64,000 nt of DNA from Atopostipes sp963558565 (GCA_963558565.1 CAUWGX010000002.1:219331-283330), one strand, 5' to 3'; numbered from the stretch's first letter, positions 34,113 through 42,808 are shown. A program made the numbers and translations. Notes: generated by a model not told the origin, from the letters alone.

Positions 34113-35831
34113 CTACCTCCTTATAGGAAATGAAATAATAACACTTGTTCCGCCAGTATTATATATATTCATTTCAAATTGATCACCAAAATAATATTGT
34201 AAACGTTGATACACATTCTTGAGACCTATCCCATTCCCGTCAGTTTGTTTTTCTTCTTGAGGATCACTGTTCTTTTTAAAGTGATCTACAATTTCTGGAT
34301 CGATGCCTTTGCCGTTGTCTTCAAGCACCACTATACACTGATTGTTCTTTTCTATAATGGATAAGAATAATTTTCCTTGCTTATTGACTTCCTCAATCCC
34401 ATGTTCAATTGCATTTTCAACAAGAGGTTGAATGATTAAGCGAGGTAACAGGGCGTCTTTCGCTGCATCTTCTAAAAAGATCTCATACTTTAAATCATCC
34501 CCATAACGAAAACTTTGTATTTTTAAATAACTTTCGACTAGTTGAACGCTTTCGTTCACGGTTTCTGATTTTTTATCAATCGCAATGTTTGCACGCAAAA
34601 TATTTGCTAAATTAGTCACCATGCCATCGATTTCTGGCACATTGTTTAACCGAGCCATAAATTTAATTGAATTTAAAACGTTATAAAGAAAATGTGGTTT
34701 CATTTGGGATTGTAGAGCCTTCATCTCTGCGACGTGTATCGCATCTTGTGTTTCTTCGTTTGTTTTTATTAGTATTTGTATTGTTTCCATCATGCCGTTA
34801 AATTGTCTAGCGATAGACGACATTTCATCATGGGCTGGAACAGGGAAACGAACATCTAATCCTTTGTTTTCAACTTTTTGCATGTTTTCCATAATAATTC
34901 CGATCGGTCGGTAAAGGGTGAGTGCAAGAAAATAGGAAATAAGTGCCGCAATAATAAAAAGAAAAACTAGAATTAAACCAAATGAAAGAAAAATTTCAGA
35001 GGCTAAATTCTCAAAAAGATCATAAGGGAATAGAGTATAGATCAATAAATCATATTCAGGGATTTGTTGTTGAATAACTGTTTCGTTTTTTGTTTGTTTT
35101 TCCTGTAATAAATTCGATTTCCTAGAAAAATCATCTTGGAAAAGATTAGATAAAAAATGGTTTCTTTGTTTAACTTCTCGACTGTCGTAGAAAGAAAAAT
35201 AATTTTGGTCACTCAAAACCAGATCAATGTGATAAGGAACAGTCATAGAGTGATAAATTTCATTAAAAATAGCATGCGGGAAATCGATCACAATATATCC
35301 AATGATTTCGTCTGTTTCAAAAATAGGTGTTCCGATCGCTAAAGAAGATTCGAAATCAACAGCAGGTGTTTTTTGTGATGGATAGACAACGGTATCTTTT
35401 GTTTGATCGATCTCGCGAAATATCCCCCAATTCTTTGGTAATTTATGATAGATTTCTTGAGTTTCTGGGTTCGTAGACAGGATAGGCGTGTTTTCTTGGT
35501 CTAATATAGTGACTTCTGGTTTTGCATCTTTTCCAGCTGTTTCAGAATAAATGGTATTATACACCTCATTCGTTACTGCATCATCCTTTGTCCTGAATAA
35601 TGCTTGGAATTTTTCATCACGGGCCCAAGTACCTGCCAGACGATCGTAATCCGTCATCGTATGTAACAGCTCCGTTTGGAATTTATCCTGTACGCTATAA
35701 GCTTGATCATAAGCAATTTGATAATTGTTTTCACGAACTTGGTAGTAGATTAAAAAGGAAAATAATAAAATGGATAATAAGCTACTTAAAAAGATAAATA
35801 AAAATGTTCGGAATAAAAATTTTCGTTTCAT
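34113..35831 (-). CDS. Sensor histidine kinase, YesM/LytS-like
   Basis: A 572-residue membrane kinase. One membrane segment is near residues 8-30 and another at about 275-300, framing an extracellular sensor domain; a HAMP linker follows (YRPIGIIMENMQKVENKG). The His_kinase domain has the phosphoacceptor in KPHFLYNVLNSIK and the ATP-binding N box in QPLVENAIEHGIEE, with a later DNGKGIDPE and GNGIGLKNV. It is translated with the adjacent response regulator and lies nine bases after the binding lipoprotein gene, which probably presents the signal. Confidence 0.9.
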   Translation of the reverse strand: MKRKFLFRTFLFIFLSSLLSILLFSFLIYYQVRENNYQIAYDQAYSVQDKFQTELLHTMTDYDRLAGTWARDEKFQALFRTKDDAVTNEVYNTIYSETAGKDAKPEVTILDQENTPILSTNPETQEIYHKLPKNWGIFREIDQTKDTVVYPSQKTPAVDFESSLAIGTPIFETDEIIGYIVIDFPHAIFNEIYHSMTVPYHIDLVLSDQNYFSFYDSREVKQRNHFLSNLFQDDFSRKSNLLQEKQTKNETVIQQQIPEYDLLIYTLFPYDLFENLASEIFLSFGLILVFLFIIAALISYFLALTLYRPIGIIMENMQKVENKGLDVRFPVPAHDEMSSIARQFNGMMETIQILIKTNEETQDAIHVAEMKALQSQMKPHFLYNVLNSIKFMARLNNVPEIDGMVTNLANILRANIAIDKKSETVNESVQLVESYLKIQSFRYGDDLKYEIFLEDAAKDALLPRLIIQPLVENAIEHGIEEVNKQGKLFLSIIEKNNQCIVVLEDNGKGIDPEIVDHFKKNSDPQEEKQTDGNGIGLKNVYQRLQYYFGDQFEMNIYNTGGTSVIISFPIRR

Positions 35832-35839
35832 CTCTATTT

Positions 35840-36844
35840 TTAATCTCCCATCGATTCTTTCATGTCAGCCCATTTTTCCAAAATTTGGGCATGATAAGTC
35901 GTTGACCATTGATAGTCATACTCAACCAAGCTAATTTCTTCAGAAGGCGTTAATTCAGAAGGATCGCCCACCTCCACATGGGTAGGTCTGCGGTAGAAAT
36001 TTTCGGCAACAGCTTGTTGTGCTTTCGCACTTAGGATAAAATCAATAAATTTCTCAGCATTTTCAAGATGATGACCATCTTTAAGGAGCGCGACCCCAGA
36101 AGGTCTTGCCGTCGTCCCATCGTCAGGATAAACAAAACCTAGATTGTTATTTTGCTGTAAGTATTCGTAGGCATAGCTTTCTAAAGTAACTCCTAACATA
36201 TATTCTCCTTCATGTACTTTCAAAGGAATATCAAGAGTATTCTCTAAAGTTTCTCCTTCCATATTGACAAGTAAGTCTTCGATAAAGTCCCAGCCCATAT
36301 TCTCTTCTTTAAATCTCCTGAGCAGAGTGACCAGTTGAGTGTAGGCTGATCCGCTCACAGTGGGCTCTCCCATCGCAATTTGCCCTTTAAATTTCTCGTT
36401 TAATAAATCATCCCATGTCGTAGGAATATCTTTTTCTGACATAATTTGTTTATTATAGATGATAACCATTGGAATTTTAAAATCGCCTATCCAATTTTTA
36501 TCAAGATCATCATACCCATCGTCAATTTTATCTAAAGTTTCCGAAGTGTATGGCGCTAGCATCTCATGGTTTAAATCCAAAGTATCAGAACCAACTCCAA
36601 TAATAACATCACCGGGTAAAGTATCTTTGTTCGTTTTTGCTGCATCAATCATTTCATTTCCACTTCCAAGAACGGTTTTAACGGTTAGTTGGGATTGTTC
36701 TTGAAATTCTTTGACATAAAAATTGGTTAGTTCTTCTGAATGTCCTGAATAAAGAATTAAATCAGCTTCTTCTTGAGCAACCTCTTCCTCATTTTTGCAT
36801 CCAACCAAAAGCAAAATCATTAAAAGAATAAAAAAACGTTTCAA
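35840..36844 (-). CDS. Extracellular solute-binding lipoprotein, probable sensor subunit
   Basis: A 334-residue secreted lipoprotein. The signal peptide ends in the lipobox LLVGC, with Cys at residue 16. The mature part is a periplasmic-binding fold of the iron/spermidine type (LILYSGHSEEL, PGDVIIG, IPTTWDDLL, GEPTVSGSAYT). No ABC permease or ATPase lies nearby, but a YesM-like kinase and YesN-like regulator do, the arrangement of HptA in the HptRSA hexose-phosphate sensor. So it is more likely a ligand sensor than a transport subunit. The start is a TTG seven bases after GAGGAGG. Confidence 0.82.
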   Translation of the reverse strand: MKRFFILLMILLLVGCKNEEEVAQEEADLILYSGHSEELTNFYVKEFQEQSQLTVKTVLGSGNEMIDAAKTNKDTLPGDVIIGVGSDTLDLNHEMLAPYTSETLDKIDDGYDDLDKNWIGDFKIPMVIIYNKQIMSEKDIPTTWDDLLNEKFKGQIAMGEPTVSGSAYTQLVTLLRRFKEENMGWDFIEDLLVNMEGETLENTLDIPLKVHEGEYMLGVTLESYAYEYLQQNNNLGFVYPDDGTTARPSGVALLKDGHHLENAEKFIDFILSAKAQQAVAENFYRRPTHVEVGDPSELTPSEEISLVEYDYQWSTTYHAQILEKWADMKESMGD

Positions 36845-36883
36845 AACGGAACCTCCTCATTTCTATCATGCGTTGTATACAGT

Positions 36884-36897
36884 AGTTAACGTTATCA
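36884..36897. promoter_or_regulatory. cre-like site before the sensor operon
   Basis: On the minus strand TGATAACGTTAACT matches 12 of 14 cre positions, about 40 bases upstream of the lipoprotein start. Confidence 0.4.
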
Positions 36898-37112
36898 TAA
36901 AAGTGCTTAATGCGGTAAGAAAAATTAAACTTTCTATGAAAATATCAGGATTGTCCACCATTCATCAGAATTACTCCATTGAAAGGGTTTTTATTAAAAA
37001 CTAAGATAAGACATATAAACGAGCCAAAGCGTTCTTGTCATCATTCACTGAGTGGATCAAGGCATATAAAACATAGAAAGGAGAACGTTAAATAGTGCTT
37101 GCATAAAAAAGT

Positions 37113-37127
37113 ACTAAAGACTTTAGT
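37113..37127. promoter_or_regulatory. Perfect 15-bp palindrome upstream of the EIIC gene
   Basis: ACTAAAG and CTTTAGT around a central A. It may be a target of the neighbouring YesN-like regulator or another dimeric protein; that is inference. Confidence 0.35.
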
Positions 37128-37210
37128 TATTATCTTTAGACGATTGATAGAGTGGGGATCCCATGAATCGTTCAGAAAGTCTTAGAATTGCGTCCGTAAC
37201 AATCAAAAAA

Positions 37211-37224
37211 TGAAAACGATTAAC
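37211..37224. promoter_or_regulatory. cre-like site before the EIIC gene
   Basis: TGAAAACGATTAAC matches 12 of 14 cre positions, 35 bases before the start codon. Confidence 0.4.
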
Positions 37225-37258
37225 CATCAAATATAATAAATAGAAGGAAGAGAAAAAT

Positions 37259-38620
37259 ATGAACTATAAAGAGTTAATACAATCATTAGGAGATCCAGAA
37301 AATATCTCCGATTTTATGACTGATACAAATAAACTGATCGTTAAAATCAATGATTTATCAAAAATAAATTACGATTCATTAGATAATATTAATAGTGTAG
37401 CATCCATTGCTTTAGAAGATAACTCAATCGTTTTACCTTTTCAAGGAGAAGGACAAATCGATGCTGATGAAATACAAAATGCCATCGATGAACTTGAAGA
37501 ACCCGAAGAAAGTGTCTCAATGGCTAGACAAATTTTTGACAAAGTCATTCAAACAATTACTGGATCCATTACGCCTATTGTTCCTTTACTTGCTGGCGCG
37601 GGAATGGGAAAAGTATTGCTCATTGTTTTGGACTTATTTAATTTATTATCGCCTGAGAGTGCGACTTATGGGATATTAAAATTTACTTTTGATACGCCTT
37701 TTTATTTCTTACCAGCATTAGTTGGTTTCTCAGCGGCTAGCGTCTTTGGGACCAATCGATTTATATCGGCATTTCTAGGGTTAATGATGCTTCATCCTAC
37801 TTATACTGGTTTAGTGGATGCAGGAGACCCGGTGAGTTTCTTAGGCATGTCATTGCCTTTGAATTCTTATTCAGCTCAAATTATTCCAGCTATCTTAGTC
37901 GTATGGATTTATAGTTATGTGGAACGTTTTTCAAATAAAGTGGTGCCAGAAGCCGTGGAGTTATTTATTGCGCCCTTGTTGAGTATTTTAATTATGACGC
38001 CGCTATCCTTGTTGGTATTAGCACCTGTTGGAATGACCGTTGGTGAGTGGGTGGCTCAAGGCGTATTATGGTCAGCGGATACCTTTGGTTTCATCGCCAT
38101 CGCCGTCATGGCAGCCATTTACCCTTGGTTAGTGACTATGGGCTTGCATAAAGCACTCAGTCCAGTAAGTATTATGTTAGTTTCCCAACAAGGGTTTGAT
38201 CCTGTCGTACGAGCGATCGCTCTCTGTTCAAATATTGCGCAAGCTTCTGCTAGTTTAGCCGTATCGATTAAAGCGAAAAATGCAGAGTTAAAATCGGTTG
38301 CACGAGCAGGTGCGATCACTGCTTTCCTTGGTGGCTATACTGAAGTGGCTCTTTACGGTGTGAACCTAAAATTAAGAAAACCAATGTATGCTTGTATGAT
38401 CGGAGCCGCCTCAGCAGGTGTTTATGCTGGTTTTGTTGGCTTGAAAGCTTACGCTTATATTACGCCAGCCATCTTATCTCTACCAATGTGGATCGGGGCT
38501 GCTGGAAACTTTTTCATCCACGCGATCATTACAATTATTATTTCGACTGTTGTTACTTTTATTGCTACTTGGCTTATCGGATTTGATGAAGAAAATTATA
38601 TCAGTACGGAAGAAGCATAA
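37259..38620 (+). CDS. PTS EIIC-type permease with a cysteine-free EIIB-like domain
   Basis: A 453-residue protein of the glucoside (EIIBC) PTS family. Residues 1-80 align by pattern with an EIIB domain (LIQSLGDPENI at the start, a VKINDLSKINYDSL middle), but the place of the phosphorylated Cys reads FMTDTNKL and there is no cysteine in the first 300 residues. After an acidic linker, the EIIC membrane domain starts near 90 and keeps the substrate-site motif GGYTEVALYGV near 365. No EIIA, HPr-dependent domain or free EIIB is encoded nearby. It faces the binding-protein/kinase/regulator operon. It may import without phosphorylation, or use another EIIB; both are inference. Confidence 0.8.
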   Translation: MNYKELIQSLGDPENISDFMTDTNKLIVKINDLSKINYDSLDNINSVASIALEDNSIVLPFQGEGQIDADEIQNAIDELEEPEESVSMARQIFDKVIQTITGSITPIVPLLAGAGMGKVLLIVLDLFNLLSPESATYGILKFTFDTPFYFLPALVGFSAASVFGTNRFISAFLGLMMLHPTYTGLVDAGDPVSFLGMSLPLNSYSAQIIPAILVVWIYSYVERFSNKVVPEAVELFIAPLLSILIMTPLSLLVLAPVGMTVGEWVAQGVLWSADTFGFIAIAVMAAIYPWLVTMGLHKALSPVSIMLVSQQGFDPVVRAIALCSNIAQASASLAVSIKAKNAELKSVARAGAITAFLGGYTEVALYGVNLKLRKPMYACMIGAASAGVYAGFVGLKAYAYITPAILSLPMWIGAAGNFFIHAIITIIISTVVTFIATWLIGFDEENYISTEEA

Positions 38621-38671
38621 GTTAAAAAACATCTTCTGCCGCGCTTGATGAATAAAAAATAAATAAAATTG

Positions 38672-38729
38672 AAAAGATTGTATTTGTTATGAGGAATCAC
38701 TTAAAGAAAGACAAATGCAATCTTTTTAA
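38672..38729 (+). terminator. Terminator after the EIIC gene
   Basis: A 16-bp stem (38672-38687 with 38711-38726, one G-U) with a large loop and a T run. Confidence 0.65.
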
Positions 38730-38771
38730 ATATTGAAAACAGATGAAAAATGATTATTTCCGCAAAACCTG

Positions 38772-38800
38772 TTGTAAGCCTTTAATAAATGCGGTACAAT
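38772..38800 (+). promoter_or_regulatory. Promoter of the GntR regulator gene
   Basis: TTGTAA (38772-38777), 17 bases, TACAAT (38795-38800), directly followed by operator 3. Confidence 0.65.
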
Positions 38801-38812
38801 GAAAGCGCATTA

Positions 38813-38825
38813 GACATCGGATGAC
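38813..38825. promoter_or_regulatory. CATC-N-GATG operator 3 (autoregulatory)
   Basis: GACATCGGATGAC just downstream of the predicted transcription start of the GntR gene. The central base is G instead of A; both half-sites are kept. Confidence 0.7.
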
Positions 38826-38845
38826 TTTGAGGGAGGTGTGAGTAA

Positions 38846-39538
38846 TTGGAAAAGCCATTAGTTGAGCGAACAACAGATTCTATTATTGAGTTTATTAAAA
38901 GCAAGAACTTAGGTTCTGGGGATAAATTGCCAAATGAATATACTTTAGCAGAAAGTTTAGGTGTTGGTCGGAGTACACTGCGAGAGGCTGTACGCTCTCT
39001 AGCTTCGAGAAATATCCTCGAAGTCAGACAAGGATCCGGCACTTATGTAAGTAAGAACATGGGAATCTCGGATGACCCGTTGGGATTTTCTTTTGTGAAA
39101 GACACCTTGAAGCTAACGGAAGACCTCTTCTATTTAAGGTATGTTTTGGAACCAGAAGTTGCTATGCTAGCGGCGTATAGGCGCACCGACCAAGAAGTCG
39201 TTTATTTAGAAGAAATTGCGGAAGACATTGAAAACGTTATTAACTCTACGGATCAACTCCATTTTGAATTAGATATTGAATTTCATTCACTGATCGCAAA
39301 AATGAGTAGAAATATAGCGATGAACCATTTAGTCCCGGTCATTGTTCAATCGATCACCTTGTATAATAGTTACTATACAAATGAACAAAGTAAAGTAGAA
39401 ACTTTACAATCACACCGAGAAATTGTCCGGGCGATTCGCGATGGAGATCCTATGCAAGCTAAATATGCCATGCAAATGCATATTGCCAACAATCAACGAC
39501 AGTTAAAAATAAATCGACAAGTCAAGCAGAAAACGTAA
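38846..39538 (+). CDS. GntR family regulator, FadR subfamily
   Basis: A 230-residue repressor. The N-terminal winged helix (residues about 5-70) contains KLPNEYTLAESLGVGRSTLREAVRSLASRNILEVRQGSGTYV in pattern, and the C-terminal FCD domain has LRYVLEPEVAMLAAYR and the metal-type His residues in FELDIEFHSLIA and LQSHREIVRAI. Subfamily members such as UxuR and LldR respond to sugar acids or lactate. The TTG start has GGGAGGTG eight bases upstream. A palindrome at its own promoter recurs at three other promoters of the island, so this protein is the best candidate for the island repressor; effector unknown. Confidence 0.88.
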   Translation: MEKPLVERTTDSIIEFIKSKNLGSGDKLPNEYTLAESLGVGRSTLREAVRSLASRNILEVRQGSGTYVSKNMGISDDPLGFSFVKDTLKLTEDLFYLRYVLEPEVAMLAAYRRTDQEVVYLEEIAEDIENVINSTDQLHFELDIEFHSLIAKMSRNIAMNHLVPVIVQSITLYNSYYTNEQSKVETLQSHREIVRAIRDGDPMQAKYAMQMHIANNQRQLKINRQVKQKT

Positions 39539-39586
39539 CGCACTTTAATGAAAGGTTTTTAAAGAAAATTGGGAAAATAGTAGCAA

Positions 39587-39615
39587 TTGATAGAAGAATT
39601 GTGTTATTTTAGTAA
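39587..39615 (+). promoter_or_regulatory. Candidate promoter of the kdgA-uxaC operon
   Basis: TTGATA (39587-39592), 17 bases, then a weak TAGTAA (39610-39615), touching operator 4. Confidence 0.4.
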
Positions 39616-39637
39616 TGAGTCATCAGATGTCTTCATT
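39614..39637. promoter_or_regulatory. CATC-N-GATG operator 4
   Basis: The core GTCATCAGATGTC (39619-39631), with outer AATGA and TCATT arms. It precedes the large uronate operon. Confidence 0.7.
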
Positions 39638-39652
39638 TAAATGAAGGACATC
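39626..39652 (+). other. Leader hairpin sharing the operator 4 half-site
   Basis: GATGTC-TTCATTT pairs with AAATGAA-GACATC with one bulged G. The right arm repeats the operator half-site, so the region could be a second, tilted operator or an RNA stem at the 5' end of the operon mRNA. Confidence 0.5.
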
Positions 39653-39674
39653 TAAAATAAGGAGGAAAACATCA

Positions 39675-40307
39675 ATGGGAAATGTTTTAAGTACGCTCAA
39701 AGATAATTATATCTTTGCGGTAATCCGTGGAAAAGACCAAAACGATGGATACGAAATCGCTAAAGCTGCAGTTGAAGGTGGTATTAAAAACTTAGAATTA
39801 ACATTTAGTACACCAAATGCCGCACAAGTGATCAAAGATCTCGTGGAAGATTATAAAGATGACGATTCAGTCGTTGTTGGTGCGGGTACAGTGATGACGC
39901 TTGACTTAGCGAAAGAAGCTCATGAAGCAGGAGCTGAATTCCTAGTAAGTCCTCATTTCTCCCCAGAAATTGCAGAATATGCTCGCGAAGTAGATACTTA
40001 CTACATGCCAGGTTGTGGAACAGTAACAGAAGTTGTCAACGCAATGAATGCTGGCTGTGACATTGTTAAAGTGTTCCCTGGTGGTATTTTAGGATCAGGT
40101 TTCATCAAAGATGTTCATGGACCAATTCCGGAAGCACAATTAATGCCTTCAGGCGGTGTTTCATTAGACAACATTGCTGAATGGAAAGAAAATGGCGCAG
40201 TTGCTGTTGGAGTTGGAAGCGCGCTAAGCCGCGATGTCGCAGAGAAAGGCTATGAAAGTGTTGCAGAAAACGCGAAAGAATTTGTGTCAAAATTAGAAGA
40301 GGAGTAA
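39675..40307 (+). CDS. kdgA: KDPG aldolase (2-dehydro-3-deoxy-phosphogluconate aldolase)
   Basis: A 210-residue class I aldolase that splits KDPG to pyruvate and glyceraldehyde-3-phosphate. The Schiff-base Lys is in CDIVKVFPGG, the catalytic Glu in KNLELTFST, and the phosphate-binding segments are LMPSGGVS and VGVGSAL. Length is typical. It follows AAGGAGG and leads the uronate operon, four bases ahead of uxaC. It completes the pathway whose kinase, kdgK, lies in the oxidoreductase operon. Confidence 0.92.
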   Translation: MGNVLSTLKDNYIFAVIRGKDQNDGYEIAKAAVEGGIKNLELTFSTPNAAQVIKDLVEDYKDDDSVVVGAGTVMTLDLAKEAHEAGAEFLVSPHFSPEIAEYAREVDTYYMPGCGTVTEVVNAMNAGCDIVKVFPGGILGSGFIKDVHGPIPEAQLMPSGGVSLDNIAEWKENGAVAVGVGSALSRDVAEKGYESVAENAKEFVSKLEEE

Positions 40308-40311
40308 TAGA

Positions 40312-41718
40312 ATGACTTTTAATGATGATAATTTTATGCTTCAAGGCGAAGCAGCGAAAAAGCTTTATGAAATCGCAAAAGATCAGCCAATTTATGACTT
40401 TCATTGTCATTTAGACCCTCAAGAAATTTATGAGGACAAACCATTCGATAATATCGTAAGTGTTTGGCTAGGTGGCGACCATTACAAATGGCGTCTCATG
40501 CGTGCAAACGGTGTCAGTGAAAAATATATCACTGGAGACGCAAGCAATGAAGAGAAATTCAAAGCTTGGATAGAAACAGTAAGCGTTGCAATAGGAAATC
40601 CATTGTATCACTGGAGTCATTTAGAAATGCGCGATATCTTTGGTATTGATGAAGTCATTACAAAAGATAATTGGAAAGAACTCTATGACCGCATGAATGA
40701 CTATATCGAAGAAAATGAATTAAGCCCGCGTGACTTAATTAAACAATCAGATGTTCGTTTCATCGGAACAACCGATCATCCATTAGATGATTTAGAATGG
40801 CATCAAAAACTAAAAGAAGACGATTCTTTTGATACAGTTGTTGCGCCAACGTTCCGTCCGGATGAAGCGTTTGTTGATCATGCAAACTTTGCTGGTTTTA
40901 CAGAAGCGCTTGCTGAGAAAACAGACCAAGAAATTACAGACTTTGCTTCATTCATGTCTGCACTTGAAGACCGTATTGAATTCTTTGCAGAAATGGGTGC
41001 ACAAGCGAGTGATATGAGCTTGGCAGAAGTTGTTTATAAGGAAGCAGATGAAGACGAATTAAATGAAATCTTCGAAAAAGCGAATAAGGGCGACGAAGTT
41101 TCTGCTGAAGAAGCTCAAAAATGGCAAACAGCTGTTTTTGTTGAACTTGCTCGTCTATACAAAGAAAATCACTTTGTTATGCAAATTCACTTCGGAGCAT
41201 TGCGTGATAATAACACCGCATATGCTGAAGAATTAGGTGCTGACGTAGGGTTTGACTCAATGGGTGATCAAACAGATTTACCTGTCCACTTAAATAACTT
41301 ATTAGATCGTCTTGTACGCGAAGATTATTTACCAAAAATGATTTGGTACAACTTGAACCCAGCATATAACACGGTTCTTCCGAATACTTTAGCGAACTTC
41401 CAAGCAAACGAAGCAGGAGTTCATGGGAAATTACAATTCGGAGCTGGTTGGTGGTATAACGACACGAAACGAGGCATGATTGATCAAATGGACAATTATG
41501 CGGAGCAAGGAATTCTCGCAAACTTTGTTGGAATGCTTACAGACTCTAGAAGTTTCTTGTCTTACCAACGTCATGACTACTTCCGTCGTATTTTAGCTTC
41601 ATACATCGGAAAATGGGTCGATGAGGAAGAAGTACCAGACTCTGAAGAATTATTACGTCCTATTATTGAAGGCATTAGCTACAAAAATGCTGAACAATTC
41701 TTTAATCAAAAAATATAA
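40312..41718 (+). CDS. uxaC: Glucuronate isomerase (uronate isomerase)
   Basis: A 468-residue amidohydrolase-fold isomerase converting D-glucuronate to D-fructuronate and D-galacturonate to tagaturonate. The metal site motif is YDFHCHLDP near residue 27; IGTTDHPLDDLEWH and VMQIHFGALRDNN are typical internal blocks. Length matches the family. It is second in the operon, four bases after kdgA, with mannonate dehydratase next, so the glucuronate-fructuronate branch is the one supported by context; no tagaturonate reductase or altronate dehydratase gene is here. Confidence 0.95.
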   Translation: MTFNDDNFMLQGEAAKKLYEIAKDQPIYDFHCHLDPQEIYEDKPFDNIVSVWLGGDHYKWRLMRANGVSEKYITGDASNEEKFKAWIETVSVAIGNPLYHWSHLEMRDIFGIDEVITKDNWKELYDRMNDYIEENELSPRDLIKQSDVRFIGTTDHPLDDLEWHQKLKEDDSFDTVVAPTFRPDEAFVDHANFAGFTEALAEKTDQEITDFASFMSALEDRIEFFAEMGAQASDMSLAEVVYKEADEDELNEIFEKANKGDEVSAEEAQKWQTAVFVELARLYKENHFVMQIHFGALRDNNTAYAEELGADVGFDSMGDQTDLPVHLNNLLDRLVREDYLPKMIWYNLNPAYNTVLPNTLANFQANEAGVHGKLQFGAGWWYNDTKRGMIDQMDNYAEQGILANFVGMLTDSRSFLSYQRHDYFRRILASYIGKWVDEEEVPDSEELLRPIIEGISYKNAEQFFNQKI

Positions 41719-41746
41719 TTAAACATTATAAAGGAGACTATAAACT

Positions 41747-42808
41747 ATGTATATGACTTTTAGGTGGTATGGGGAAGACGATCCGGTAACATTAGAAAAC
41801 ATTCGTCAAATTCCAACAATGAAAGGTATTGTTTCTGCGATTTATGATATCGAAGTTGGTCAAGTATGGCCACGCGAGCGTATTCGTAAATTAAAAGATA
41901 CAATTGAAGATGCTGGTTTAGAATTATCTGTAATTGAATCTGTTCCAGTTCCAGAAGATATTAAATTAGGTCATGATAACCGTGACGAACTCATCGAAAA
42001 CTATGCACAAACAATTCGTAACCTAGGTGCAGAAGGTGTCAAAACAGTTTGTTATAACTTTATGCCAGTATTTGACTGGACTCGTTCAGAATTAGAATAT
42101 GAATTAGAAGACGGTTCAACTGCGCTTATTTTTGACGAAGAAGAAGTTAAAAAGATGGATCCTCGTACACTATCTTTACCAGGATGGGACGAAAGTTATA
42201 CAGCAGAAGAAATGAATGACATCATGGATGAATACGAAAACGTAAGTGATGAAGACCTATGGGACAACTTAACTTACTTTATCGAACGTATTATTCCAGT
42301 AGCTGAAGAAGCTGGTGTTAAGATGGCGATTCACCCAGATGACCCTCCTTACCCAATCTTTGGTTTACCACGTATTATTACGGACAAAGAAGCAGTCGAA
42401 CGTTTCTTAGACATTTATGACAGTCCAAATAACGGTGTAACGCTATGTATCGGTTCATATGCATCAGATCCTAAAAATGATGCGGTTGAAATCTTACGTT
42501 ACGCTTTAGAACGTGACCGAGTAAACTTTGTACATGCTCGTAACATTAAATTAACTGGTGAAGGCCGTTCATTCGAAGAATCAGCGCACCCATCAGAGTA
42601 TGGTTCAATCGATATGTATGAAGTAATCAAAGCTTTAAGTGACTATGACTGGGAAGGACCGATCCGTCCAGACCACGGTCGTATGATCTGGGGCGAAACT
42701 GGTCGAGCAGGCTATGGTCTCTATGACCGTGCTTTAGGTGCAACATACCTATCAGGTTTATGGGAATCAGTACGTAAAGCAAATGGAAAAGACTATATCG
42801 AAAAATAA
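41747..42808 (+). CDS. uxuA: Mannonate dehydratase
   Basis: A 353-residue enzyme that dehydrates D-mannonate to KDG. The start MTFRWYGEDDPV, with IPTMKGIVSAIYD, is diagnostic for UxuA, and the later metal-binding segments MAIHPDDPPYP, CIGSYAS and FVHARNIK are all present. Length is normal. It lies between uxaC and the SDR-type reductase. Codons here are strongly of the highly expressed type (CGT for Arg, GAA for Glu). A hairpin follows before the next gene. Confidence 0.96.
   Translation: MYMTFRWYGEDDPVTLENIRQIPTMKGIVSAIYDIEVGQVWPRERIRKLKDTIEDAGLELSVIESVPVPEDIKLGHDNRDELIENYAQTIRNLGAEGVKTVCYNFMPVFDWTRSELEYELEDGSTALIFDEEEVKKMDPRTLSLPGWDESYTAEEMNDIMDEYENVSDEDLWDNLTYFIERIIPVAEEAGVKMAIHPDDPPYPIFGLPRIITDKEAVERFLDIYDSPNNGVTLCIGSYASDPKNDAVEILRYALERDRVNFVHARNIKLTGEGRSFEESAHPSEYGSIDMYEVIKALSDYDWEGPIRPDHGRMIWGETGRAGYGLYDRALGATYLSGLWESVRKANGKDYIEK

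Larger units (their letters stand above)
36845..37258. other. Divergent control region between the sensor operon and the EIIC gene
   Basis: 414 bases. It contains a cre-like site near the lipoprotein gene, a perfect palindrome ACTAAAGACTTTAGT (37113-37127), a cre-like site at 37211-37224 and a TATAAT (37232-37237) too close to the ribosome binding site to be an obvious promoter. A 16-codon frame (37163-37213) with GTGGGG before it could be a leader peptide, but the evidence is thin. Confidence 0.4.

Noticed and set aside
37163..37213. 16-codon ORF upstream of the EIIC gene as a real gene
   Set aside because: It has a passable GTGGGG site, but so short a frame arises easily by chance and nothing else supports it.
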